DNA of 64,000 nucleotides from JAPKEZ01 sp047638975 (GTDB taxonomy: Bacteria > Planctomycetota > UBA1135). The stretch is taken from contig JBLINB010000002.1 of the NCBI GenBank assembly GCA_047638975.1, positions 47,029-111,028 on the forward strand, given 5' to 3'. The position numbers and the translations under genes are program-made. Shown piece by piece: positions 7,221 through 14,914 of this stretch (the stretch's first letter is position 1; each line of letters opens with the position of its first letter). Below the pieces are notes generated by a model. That model was not told where the DNA came from and did no database searches. It saw only the letters and a program-made list of their open reading frames with translations.

Positions 7221-9221
7221 TCAACTTTTCCAGCTCTGACGGCATATTGTCAGCTCAGCCCGTCCATGAGATTGCGATCTTAGCTCTGTAGAGTAGCCTG
7301 TCATCTCAGCGAAAAAGGCCTCTGCTTTAACAACAGTTCGCGACTCCTGCTGCTCTACTGCCGAAATTTGAGCGTTTCGCATCTGCAAATCGGCCAAAAT
7401 GGAAGATAGCTCGGTGTCTGGGGTGCGCACCTCGAAATTGAGGTATGGCTTTTGCATCACACCATATTCTGCGAGCAGCTTGATGACACACTCATGCATT
7501 GCTGACACCAGCAAGCCTGGTTCTTTACTGGTGCTCTCAGCGAATTGAAGCTTAGTAACGCGCAGCGATAAAGACCGCAAGGCGTATCCCTGGGGCCCTA
7601 CCCAGCCCTCAAAAGAGGCGGCTGTGTATAAACTTTCGAGAAAAGCAGGCTCGTAGCCGCTGAGCAACGGCGAATACCGCAAGCTAACCCCGTGGTTATC
7701 ACTTGGTGAAACCTCTAGCTCGATGACTAAACTATTGCTGGGGTCGTCAAAGCGCGCATGCTCAATTACGATGGCTTGACTGCTCGAAATACTCTCGTAT
7801 TGCTCAATCATCACCCCGCCTATATGCACATCAAAGTTGCACAAATCGTTCAGGTGCTTAGCGGCTATCTCGAGATGCAATTGCCCCTGCCCCTGCAATA
7901 CAATTTGCCCATCATTTAACTGCAATGCCAAGCTAGGATCACTGCGACATAACCAGCGGCAATGCCCTATCAACTCATCACGCTGCTCGTCATTCGGTGG
8001 TTCAACCCTCATCGAAACAACCGGCGAGGACAAGGCTTCTGGTTCGATAGCGCCGCGCCGCATCGTAGATCGCAATGTGTCGCCACTCTGCAATTGGACA
8101 TCTGTTTTGATTACGAATAGCGACCCGTTCACAAAAGTCGCTTTTGATTGCAAGTCGTCGGCCAGCACCGTAAAACAATCTTCGACGTGCAGCGGGCTAG
8201 AATCGCGCTCGAGGTACAAACGCTGACCACTCGCTAGGCCTCCGGCAAAAAGGCGCACGTACGCCACGTCTTGCTTACCGATGCGCTCGACCTTGAAGAC
8301 GTAAACGACTGTTTTAGCCCCAGAATCGGCTAACAACAGGTCTCGACCGGTTTGCGAGTCATGCAGCACCACATCATCGCGGCACAAAGGAGATGGCAAG
8401 TAATCCACTACGGCGTCTAATATTTGCTGACCGCCTACGCGTTGCAATGCTGACGCCGCGAATGCTGGAAACCAATTCAGGCTACGCGCCGCCCGAGCAA
8501 TTTGCTCAGTCATGGCTTGCGGCATAAGCGTCGAGTGTTCGAGGTAATAGTCTTCGCAGTCCGTATCTGATTCGGCAATTTTTGAGCACAATTGCTGATG
8601 CGCCTCAGTTGCTCGCTCGAGCATGTCCGCAGGTATGTCAGCTACTTCATAATCAGCGCAATCGTCGAGTGGATTCCATTGCAGCAACTTCATGCTAATC
8701 AGATCTATCACTCCACAGAAATGTTCGTCTTCGAAATACGCTAACTGCACTGGAACAATATCTAACTGCAACTGCTTAGCAGCGATCTTGCATGAGTTGG
8801 CAAATTCGGCACAGCGGCGGTCCATCTTGTTGAAAACAAAGATTAGCGGCAAGCTGTGTTCTTGCGCCTGCGACACTACCGAGTAGGTTTGCGCTTGCAC
8901 CCCCTCAAGAGCGTCTATAACCACTATTGCACCGTCTAGCACCTGCAAGCTACGCCGCACCTCTGCAGCGAAGTCAACGTGCCCAGGCGTATCCACAAAT
9001 TGCAGTCGATGCTCGCGCCACGGGCAGTGTGCGACGGCAGCTGAAATGGTGATACCACGTTCGCGCTCTTCGCTGTGCCAATCCATGGCGGCAGTACCGA
9101 TATCAACGGCGCCCATGCGCGATTCAACACCTGTCAAATACAAGATACACTCTGACAAAGTCGTTTTACCGGCGTCAATATGCGCCAGTATCCCGAAATT
9201 GCGTAAGTGTTCAGTCTGCAT
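7221..9221 (-). CDS. EF-G-like translational GTPase with divergent domain IV
   Basis: This is a 666-residue member of the EF-G superfamily. The GTPase motifs are intact: AHIDAGKT (13-20), RGITI (55-59), DTPGH (77-81) and NKMD (131-134). The C-terminal domain V ends EMTGYSTELRSQSHGRA as in EF-G. Domain IV lacks the glycine-rich tip motif of translocating EF-G, and its SLRYSPLLSGYEP/GPQGYALRSL layout, like the GVQAQT segment after G3, recalls Tet(M)-type ribosomal-protection proteins. It occupies the fusA position after rpsL-rpsG but overlaps the end of a Tsr3-like gene by 11 bp, downstream of a terminator-like hairpin. Possible roles are ribosome recycling, rescue or protection. A canonical EF-G should be encoded elsewhere. 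Confidence 0.85.
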   Translation of the reverse strand: MQTEHLRNFGILAHIDAGKTTLSECILYLTGVESRMGAVDIGTAAMDWHSEERERGITISAAVAHCPWREHRLQFVDTPGHVDFAAEVRRSLQVLDGAIVVIDALEGVQAQTYSVVSQAQEHSLPLIFVFNKMDRRCAEFANSCKIAAKQLQLDIVPVQLAYFEDEHFCGVIDLISMKLLQWNPLDDCADYEVADIPADMLERATEAHQQLCSKIAESDTDCEDYYLEHSTLMPQAMTEQIARAARSLNWFPAFAASALQRVGGQQILDAVVDYLPSPLCRDDVVLHDSQTGRDLLLADSGAKTVVYVFKVERIGKQDVAYVRLFAGGLASGQRLYLERDSSPLHVEDCFTVLADDLQSKATFVNGSLFVIKTDVQLQSGDTLRSTMRRGAIEPEALSSPVVSMRVEPPNDEQRDELIGHCRWLCRSDPSLALQLNDGQIVLQGQGQLHLEIAAKHLNDLCNFDVHIGGVMIEQYESISSSQAIVIEHARFDDPSNSLVIELEVSPSDNHGVSLRYSPLLSGYEPAFLESLYTAASFEGWVGPQGYALRSLSLRVTKLQFAESTSKEPGLLVSAMHECVIKLLAEYGVMQKPYLNFEVRTPDTELSSILADLQMRNAQISAVEQQESRTVVKAEAFFAEMTGYSTELRSQSHGRAELTICRQSWKS

Positions 9222-9675
9222 TGTTCAACTCGTCGTTCATCTGTAACCACTTATCTGCAAAGTAATACCCTTCCAGTAGAGAATCATCGCGCCGGCCTAA
9301 ACAGACTGTGGCAGCGTGCAATGCCTCGATACTAGCCAATCCCGTTTCTGGGTCTTCATAAGTTTTCGACTTGCGCGGATAAGCCGTCACTAAGTTTTTC
9401 GGTAAACATCGTAATTCGAAATTGCCGCGAACGGTAGCCAACATTTTTGGCAAATCACGCCACGACGAATCGACCAGTAGTAGTGGACGGCAATCATCTT
9501 CTTTAGTCAAAGGCTGCCCCTCAGGGTGCAATAAAGTCACCGAACCGACTTGCACTTCATTGCCAATATTGCAGTGATGCCACTCTATGTCTAAGTCTTC
9601 GCGCTTACGGATTGGAGTAAGGCTGCACTTCTTGGGAGACTCTTTATTGAGTCGAATGATGATGGTCTTATGCAT
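9211..9675 (-). CDS. Tsr3/DTW-superfamily protein, probable rRNA aminocarboxypropyltransferase
   Basis: The 154-residue protein resembles Tsr3, which adds an aminocarboxypropyl group from SAM to the small-subunit rRNA in Eukarya and Archaea. Visible matches in order are: SPKKCS (13-18), like the DPKxCS segment of Tsr3; LLHPEGQPLTKEDD (48-61), like its SPxxxxPLSPxD region; LLVDSSW (66-72), equivalent to the VVDCSW/LDGTW signature; LRCLPKNLVTAYP (88-100); SIEALHAA (115-122), equivalent to the STxEALAA helix; and a C-terminal WLQMNDELN. The stretch YEDPETG also recalls DTW (TapT-like) proteins. No Shine-Dalgarno is seen; a strong hairpin ends four bases before the ATG. Its genomic position suggests a 16S target. 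Function is inferred from motifs only. Confidence 0.7.
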   Translation of the reverse strand: MHKTIIIRLNKESPKKCSLTPIRKREDLDIEWHHCNIGNEVQVGSVTLLHPEGQPLTKEDDCRPLLLVDSSWRDLPKMLATVRGNFELRCLPKNLVTAYPRKSKTYEDPETGLASIEALHAATVCLGRRDDSLLEGYYFADKWLQMNDELNNAD

Positions 9676-9716
9676 AAGAAAACTCGGGTGCTCTAATGAT
9701 AGAGCAACCCGAGTTT
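9676..9716 (-). terminator. Terminator-like hairpin between rpsG and the Tsr3-like gene
   Basis: On the minus strand AAACTCGGG pairs perfectly with CCCGAGTTT and, inside it, TGCTCTA pairs with TAGAGCA around a TCAT loop, with one bulged T. This gives 16 base pairs. The hairpin runs directly into a U-rich UUUUCUU tail. The ATG of the next gene follows four bases after the stem. It could end most transcripts after rpsG, hide the ribosome-binding region of the next gene, or both. Confidence 0.75.
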
Positions 9717-9735
9717 AACAGTAAGAGCTTAAACT

Positions 9736-10209
9736 CTAAAATGCAAAGTGACTAAACGCTTTGTTAGCTTCAGCCATCTTATGGACGTTTTCCTTCCATT
9801 GCACTGATGTACCCGTATTGTTTACGGCATCGATGAATTCTGTGGATAAGCGCTTAGCCATTGGCATGCCCTTCTTCTTACGAGCATTATTGACAATCCA
9901 GCGAATCGCTAGTGCCTGAGCGCGCTTAGGGCTTACCTCGCGTGGAACTTGGTAGTTTGAACCACCAACACGCTTGGAGCGAACTTCTACTGCTGGGCGC
10001 ACGTTTTCGATAGCCTTTTCAAAAACCTCTTCGACTTTAACGTCGTCGAGTTTTGCGGCAGCCATTTCGCAGGCTTCGTAAAAGATTGCTGTTGCAATAG
10101 ACTTTTTGCCATCTAGCATTACCGCATTGATGATTTTAGTGGCAAGCATTGAACCAAAACGCGCATCTGGCTTTTGGTATTTCTGAGTTGATCTGAAGTT
10201 ACGTGGCAT
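9736..10209 (-). CDS. rpsG: 30S ribosomal protein S7
   Basis: S7 nucleates assembly of the 30S head. The start MPRNFRSTQKYQKPDARFGS gives 157 residues; an open extension upstream overlaps rpsL and was rejected. Family segments include LDGKKSIATAIFYEA, VRSKRVGGSNYQVP, and the C-terminal MAEANKAFSHFAF. It begins four bases after the rpsL stop, as usual in the str operon, and is followed by the hairpin at 9676-9716. Confidence 0.95.
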   Translation of the reverse strand: MPRNFRSTQKYQKPDARFGSMLATKIINAVMLDGKKSIATAIFYEACEMAAAKLDDVKVEEVFEKAIENVRPAVEVRSKRVGGSNYQVPREVSPKRAQALAIRWIVNNARKKKGMPMAKRLSTEFIDAVNNTGTSVQWKENVHKMAEANKAFSHFAF

Positions 10210-10213
10210 ATTA

Positions 10214-10585
10214 TTACTTACTTCGGCGTGCGCCGTACTTAGAACGCCCCTGCTTGCGATCGTCAACGCCAGCACAATCTAATGTACCGCGGACGACGTG
10301 ATAACGAACACCTGGAAGGTCGCGTACACGACCACCGCGCACTAGCACGATAGAGTGTTCTTGAAGGTTGTGACCTTCACCTCCAATGTAGGCAGCGACT
10401 TCTTTGCCGTTAGAAAGGCGTACACGCGCAACCTTACGAAGAGCTGAGTTCGGCTTCTTCGGGGTCATTGTTTTTACTTGAGTACAAACTCCGCGCTTAT
10501 GCGGGCATTTATCGAGCACGCGGCTCTTTGAAACAGAGCGCTGAGGCTTGCGGCCTTTGCGGACTAATTGGTTAATGGTAGGCAT
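10214..10585 (-). CDS. rpsL: 30S ribosomal protein S12
   Basis: S12 sits at the decoding centre and controls accuracy. The 123-residue protein starts MPTINQLVRKGRK. It keeps the TPKKPNSALRK loop, including Lys43 (Lys42 without Met). In the second streptomycin loop it reads GGRVRDLPGVRYH instead of the usual RVKDLPG, so residue 88 (87 without Met) is Arg. Arg there is a known streptomycin-resistance substitution. The gene has its own promoter (10625-10652) and heads the str unit. Confidence 0.96.
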   Translation of the reverse strand: MPTINQLVRKGRKPQRSVSKSRVLDKCPHKRGVCTQVKTMTPKKPNSALRKVARVRLSNGKEVAAYIGGEGHNLQEHSIVLVRGGRVRDLPGVRYHVVRGTLDCAGVDDRKQGRSKYGARRSK

Positions 10586-10595
10586 TATGTTTATT

Positions 10596-10609
10596 CCTAG
10601 AGGGCTAGG
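10596..10609 (-). promoter_or_regulatory. Small leader hairpin upstream of rpsL
   Basis: On the minus strand CCTAG-CCCT-CTAGG forms a five-pair stem with a four-base loop, ending ten bases before the rpsL ATG. It lies within the ~33-nt leader predicted from the promoter at 10625-10652. It is short; a role in translation control of rpsL-rpsG is possible but unproven. Confidence 0.35.
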
Positions 10610-10624
10610 CGATCAGGGCCAAAA

Positions 10625-10652
10625 ATTTTAGCGTAATTGGCCCCTAAGTCAA
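10625..10652 (-). promoter_or_regulatory. Promoter of the str unit (rpsL)
   Basis: On the minus strand TTGACT is followed after 16 bases by TAAAAT, a strong sigma-70-type match with the same spacing as the rpsJ promoter. The -10 is enclosed by a perfect inverted repeat GGGCCAA/TTGGCCC (10616-10622 and 10637-10643), which could be an operator or an RNA stem in rpoC read-through transcripts. Confidence 0.7.
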
Positions 10653-10672
10653 TCTTTATTATGATTTATTGA

Positions 10673-13600
10673 TTAATTGCTATCTTCGAGTGTTTCTGCG
10701 ACCTCAGCCGCAAGAGCTGCTTCGAAAGAGTCGACAACGTCGGCCTCGTCTTCGAATTGGCTAAAGTCGTGCTTACGCTCGACATGGGTATGCAGTAAGT
10801 CGCGGAAACCTGTACCAGCTGGTATCAGGTTGCCCAAAATCACGTTCTCTTTCAGGCCAAGCAGTGTATCTGTTTTGCCACGCAGTGCAGCTTCAGTAAG
10901 TACCTTGGTTGTTTCCTGGAAAGAAGCCGCTGAGATAAAGGATTCTGATTGAACAGAAGCCTTCGTAATACCCATGATTTCTGGACGACAAACAGGCAAT
11001 GCCTTGTCAGGATCGGCTGCCAACTTATTACGTAGTGCATTAAACTTCTTGCGATCGATCAGCGAGTTTGGCAGCAATTCAGAATCGCCTGCTTCAGTCA
11101 CTACAACCTTACGCATCATTTGCGCCACAATGATTTCGACGTGCTTGTCGTCGATACCTACGCCCTGCGCGCGGTAAACAGCTTGAATCTGTTCGATCAT
11201 ATATGCTTGCACATGTTCTTCACCTTGAATTTTCAAGATGTCGTTTGGCGGTAGCTGTCCAGCCACAAGTGGGTCTCCGGACTTAACGTAATCGCCATCG
11301 TGTACACGCAAGTGCTTAGACTGCGGCACCATGTGCTCGACTTCAGTACCGGTCTCTTCGTTCTTAACGATAATTGCGCGCTTCGCACGACGTTTTTCGC
11401 CTAGAGTTACGATACCTTCAATCTCGGACATGATTGCTGGGTTCTTCGGCACACGTGCCTCAAACAACTCAGTTACGCGTGGCAAACCACCCGTGATGTC
11501 TTGAGTACCACCGCCAGTACGCGGTGACTTAGCCATCATCTGTCCGGCCTTAACCTTGTCGCCGTCTTTAACTTCAACGTACGCCTGGTCAGGCAATGAG
11601 GTGATGTGTAGCACGGAGCCGTCTTTCTTATCAAGCAGCATAAGTTGCGGATGCAAATCACCACGCGACTCGATAATCTTTGTACGCTTCACGCCAATCT
11701 TGTCATCGACTTCGATGAGCATAGTCTTGCCTTCTTCGATATCGACATATTGCACGACACCGTCTTCCATCGCTAGCAATGGCACGAACATAGGGTCCCA
11801 CACGATGATGCGCGCGCCCTTCTTAACCTTGCCACCGTCTTTGATTAGAATGTGTGCACCGATGCTTATTTCGTATTCATCGAGAGTACGTCCTTTCGCA
11901 TCACACACATGGATGGCACCTGTATTTGACAATGCTACCGTTTTTCCTTCTGGATTAACTGTAGTGCGTAGGCCTGCGTATTTAACAGTACCGCCACGTT
12001 TAGTCTTGGTGTCGGATATCTGAATCGCGCGCGATGCCGTACCACCAATGTGGAAAGTACGCATCGTTAACTGCGTACCAGGCTCACCGATTGACTGCGC
12101 AGCAATGATGCCTGCAGCTGTACCCAGCTCGACCAAGTTACCACGTGACAAGTCTTCGCCATAACAGCGCGCACAAATACCATTTGCTGCTTCGCAAGTT
12201 AAAACACTGCGTACTCGTATCTTCGAGTAGCCCATGCCTTCAATCGCTTTAGCTGCTGCGGGAGAGATGACCTCGCCATCGGCAACCACCAATTCGTCGG
12301 TGACACGGTCGCGAATAGTATCGCGTGCCGTGCGTCCACGAATGATTTCGCGTAGTGGGATGGAAAGTTTTTCGCCACTGTAAACCGGCACTTTCGAGAT
12401 GCTGTTGAGCGTGCCACAATCGTCGATCGTTACGATCACGTTTTGCGCAACGTCTGCCAGCTTACGAGTTAGGTAACCCGAGTCAGCGGTTTTCAGCGCC
12501 GTATCGGCAAGACCTTTACGCGCACCGTGAGTGGATGAGAAATATTCGAGCACAGCCAATCCTTCGCGGAAGTTCGCACGAATCGGAGTTTCGATAATTT
12601 CACCAGACGGCTTAGCCATCAAACCACGCATGCCGGATAGCTGACGAATTTGGTCTACACTACCACGAGCACCAGAGTTGGCCATCACGAATACTGGGTT
12701 GATGTATGGCTTGCCATCACGAGTATCTGCTTCGAGCTCTTTGAGCAAACAGTTAGACACTTCGTCACGAGCAGTAGTCCAGAGGTCAATCACCCTTGAA
12801 TTACGTTCGTTGTCGGTAAGAACACCATCGAGGAAGTCTTGCCTAGTTTGATCTACCTCGCCCTGGGTTGCAGCGATGATATCCCATTTCTCGGCAGGAA
12901 TGCGCATGTCATCTTTTACGATTGACAATCCGGAACGTGTCGCACCCTTATAGCCCAAGGCTTTTAATTCGTCGAGTAGTTCAAGTGTCGCAGGACGTCC
13001 ACAGTAGGCGTGGCAATCGTGAATCAAATCATGAATCGCCCGCTTGTCGAGGATGAAGTTGTAGAACGGCATACCTTCTTTCATACTGTCGTTAACGATC
13101 AAACGTCCGGCAGTAGTGATATGCATTTCATCTTTCGTCAATGTGCGCGGGTGGTCGCCGTGCGCATCTTGGAGCAATGTTCCGGCAGTAAACACCACCT
13201 TAACGCTAGAGTGTGTTTCTAGGTGGCCTGCAGCATATGCTTGCAAGACCTCGGCGTGTGAGCCGTAACAGCCCTCGACACCTTTAGAGTTTTCTGTCCA
13301 CTCGTTAAGAGCTTGTTCACGCAACGTTGTCATGTAATACAGACCAAGAATAATATCCTGGTGCGGAGAAATGATCGGTGCGCCGTTTGAAGGAGAGAAC
13401 ACGTTGTTGGTTGACAACATCAAAGTGGATGCCTCGACCTGCGCCTCGTATGACAAAGGCAAGTGAACAGCCATCTGGTCACCGTCGAAGTCGGCGTTAT
13501 AACCAGGGCACATCAATGGGTGCAACTGAATCGCATTACCTTCAATGAGAACCGGCTCGAATGCCTGCATACCCATACGGTGCAAAGTAGGAGCACGGTT

Positions 13601-14899
13601 TAGAAGTACTGGGTGTCCGCCGATGACTTGCTCGAGGATGTCCCACACTACTTCTTCTTGGCGCTCAAGCATTTTCTTCGCAGCCTTAATGGTTTCAGCA
13701 AGACGCTGCTCTCTTAGGCGGCGAATGATGAATGGCTGGAACAACTCGAGTGCGATAACTTTGGGTAGACCACACTGGTGAAGCTTTAGCTCTGGACCCA
13801 CCACAATTACCGAACGCGCTGAGTAATCAACACGCTTACCCAACAAGTTCAAGCGGAAGCGACCTTGCTTACCCTTGATCATATCGGTTAATGATTTAAG
13901 TGGCTGGTTTGAAGTGCTAAGCACTTGACGCTTACAACGACCATTGTCGAATAAAGCATCGACAGATTGCTGTAGCATACGCTTTTCGTTACGGATAATA
14001 ACTTCTGGCGCATTAAGATCGATTAGACGCAACAAACGGTTGTTACGGTTAATCAAACGACGGTATAGATCGTTTAAGTCTGATGACGCGAAGTTACCAG
14101 AGTCAAGGCGAACAAGTGGGCGCAATTCAGGCGGGATAACCGGGATTACATCCATGATCATCCATGACGGATCATTTGGCGAATCGCGTAGCATCTCGAC
14201 GGTGCGCAGACGCTTAATGATGTCGGCAAGGCGTTGCTTCGAAGTACAGTTTTTCATGCCTTCGCGCAATTCGCGCGCAGTGCTTTCTAGATTTAAATCA
14301 TCTAGCAAGTCACGCACAGCTTCGGCGCCCATCTTTGCAACAAGTGACGTACCGTGTTGCACACGCGCACGACGGTATTCGTCTTCAGTAATTAACTGAC
14401 AACGCTTGAAGTCGGACTCGCCAGGATCAGTTACCACATAATCTTGGAAGTAGACGACGCGTTCTAGCTCGGTCTTCTTCATGCCTAGCAAATTGCCAAT
14501 GCGTGAAGGAGTAACAGAGAAGAACCAAATATGCACTACTGGTGCAGCCAGGCTAATATGACCCATGCGCTTGCGACGTTCGCGTGATGTTGTCACCAAC
14601 ACTCCACACTTGTCACAGGTAATGCCAAAGTGCTTCTGCCCTTTGTACTTACCACATGCACATTCAAAGTCACGCTCAGGGCCAAAGATTCGCTCACAGA
14701 ACAGCCCGTCTTTTTCTGGACGGAATGTACGGTAGTTAATAGTCTCTGGCTTCTTTACTTCACCGAAGGACGCCTTGCGGAATTCTTCGGGTGAGGCCAA
14801 ACAAATGGACACTGAAAGTTGGTCGGAATTGTAATCACGAGCTGAGTTTGAGCCAGAAGCCTCGTCAGCCGATGAGATAGTTGTTGTTGTTTCACTCAT
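10673..14899 (-). CDS. rpoC: RNA polymerase subunit beta'
   Basis: This is the catalytic beta' subunit of RNA polymerase, 1408 residues. The N-terminal zinc-binding segment (CACGKYKGQKHFGITCDKCG) is present. The active-site loop NADFDGDQMAVHLPLS carries the three catalytic aspartates. The second zinc site appears as CEAANGICARCYGED. The bridge-helix and trigger-loop region follow SGARGSVDQIRQLSGMRGL and GTQLTMRTFHIGG. An acidic tail closes the protein. It lies 15 bp after rpoB; the str promoter sits in its 87-bp downstream gap. Confidence 0.98.
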   Translation of the reverse strand: MSETTTTISSADEASGSNSARDYNSDQLSVSICLASPEEFRKASFGEVKKPETINYRTFRPEKDGLFCERIFGPERDFECACGKYKGQKHFGITCDKCGVLVTTSRERRKRMGHISLAAPVVHIWFFSVTPSRIGNLLGMKKTELERVVYFQDYVVTDPGESDFKRCQLITEDEYRRARVQHGTSLVAKMGAEAVRDLLDDLNLESTARELREGMKNCTSKQRLADIIKRLRTVEMLRDSPNDPSWMIMDVIPVIPPELRPLVRLDSGNFASSDLNDLYRRLINRNNRLLRLIDLNAPEVIIRNEKRMLQQSVDALFDNGRCKRQVLSTSNQPLKSLTDMIKGKQGRFRLNLLGKRVDYSARSVIVVGPELKLHQCGLPKVIALELFQPFIIRRLREQRLAETIKAAKKMLERQEEVVWDILEQVIGGHPVLLNRAPTLHRMGMQAFEPVLIEGNAIQLHPLMCPGYNADFDGDQMAVHLPLSYEAQVEASTLMLSTNNVFSPSNGAPIISPHQDIILGLYYMTTLREQALNEWTENSKGVEGCYGSHAEVLQAYAAGHLETHSSVKVVFTAGTLLQDAHGDHPRTLTKDEMHITTAGRLIVNDSMKEGMPFYNFILDKRAIHDLIHDCHAYCGRPATLELLDELKALGYKGATRSGLSIVKDDMRIPAEKWDIIAATQGEVDQTRQDFLDGVLTDNERNSRVIDLWTTARDEVSNCLLKELEADTRDGKPYINPVFVMANSGARGSVDQIRQLSGMRGLMAKPSGEIIETPIRANFREGLAVLEYFSSTHGARKGLADTALKTADSGYLTRKLADVAQNVIVTIDDCGTLNSISKVPVYSGEKLSIPLREIIRGRTARDTIRDRVTDELVVADGEVISPAAAKAIEGMGYSKIRVRSVLTCEAANGICARCYGEDLSRGNLVELGTAAGIIAAQSIGEPGTQLTMRTFHIGGTASRAIQISDTKTKRGGTVKYAGLRTTVNPEGKTVALSNTGAIHVCDAKGRTLDEYEISIGAHILIKDGGKVKKGARIIVWDPMFVPLLAMEDGVVQYVDIEEGKTMLIEVDDKIGVKRTKIIESRGDLHPQLMLLDKKDGSVLHITSLPDQAYVEVKDGDKVKAGQMMAKSPRTGGGTQDITGGLPRVTELFEARVPKNPAIMSEIEGIVTLGEKRRAKRAIIVKNEETGTEVEHMVPQSKHLRVHDGDYVKSGDPLVAGQLPPNDILKIQGEEHVQAYMIEQIQAVYRAQGVGIDDKHVEIIVAQMMRKVVVTEAGDSELLPNSLIDRKKFNALRNKLAADPDKALPVCRPEIMGITKASVQSESFISAASFQETTKVLTEAALRGKTDTLLGLKENVILGNLIPAGTGFRDLLHTHVERKHDFSQFEDEADVVDSFEAALAAEVAETLEDSN

Positions 14900-14914
14900 T
14901 ATTTAATTCCTTAA

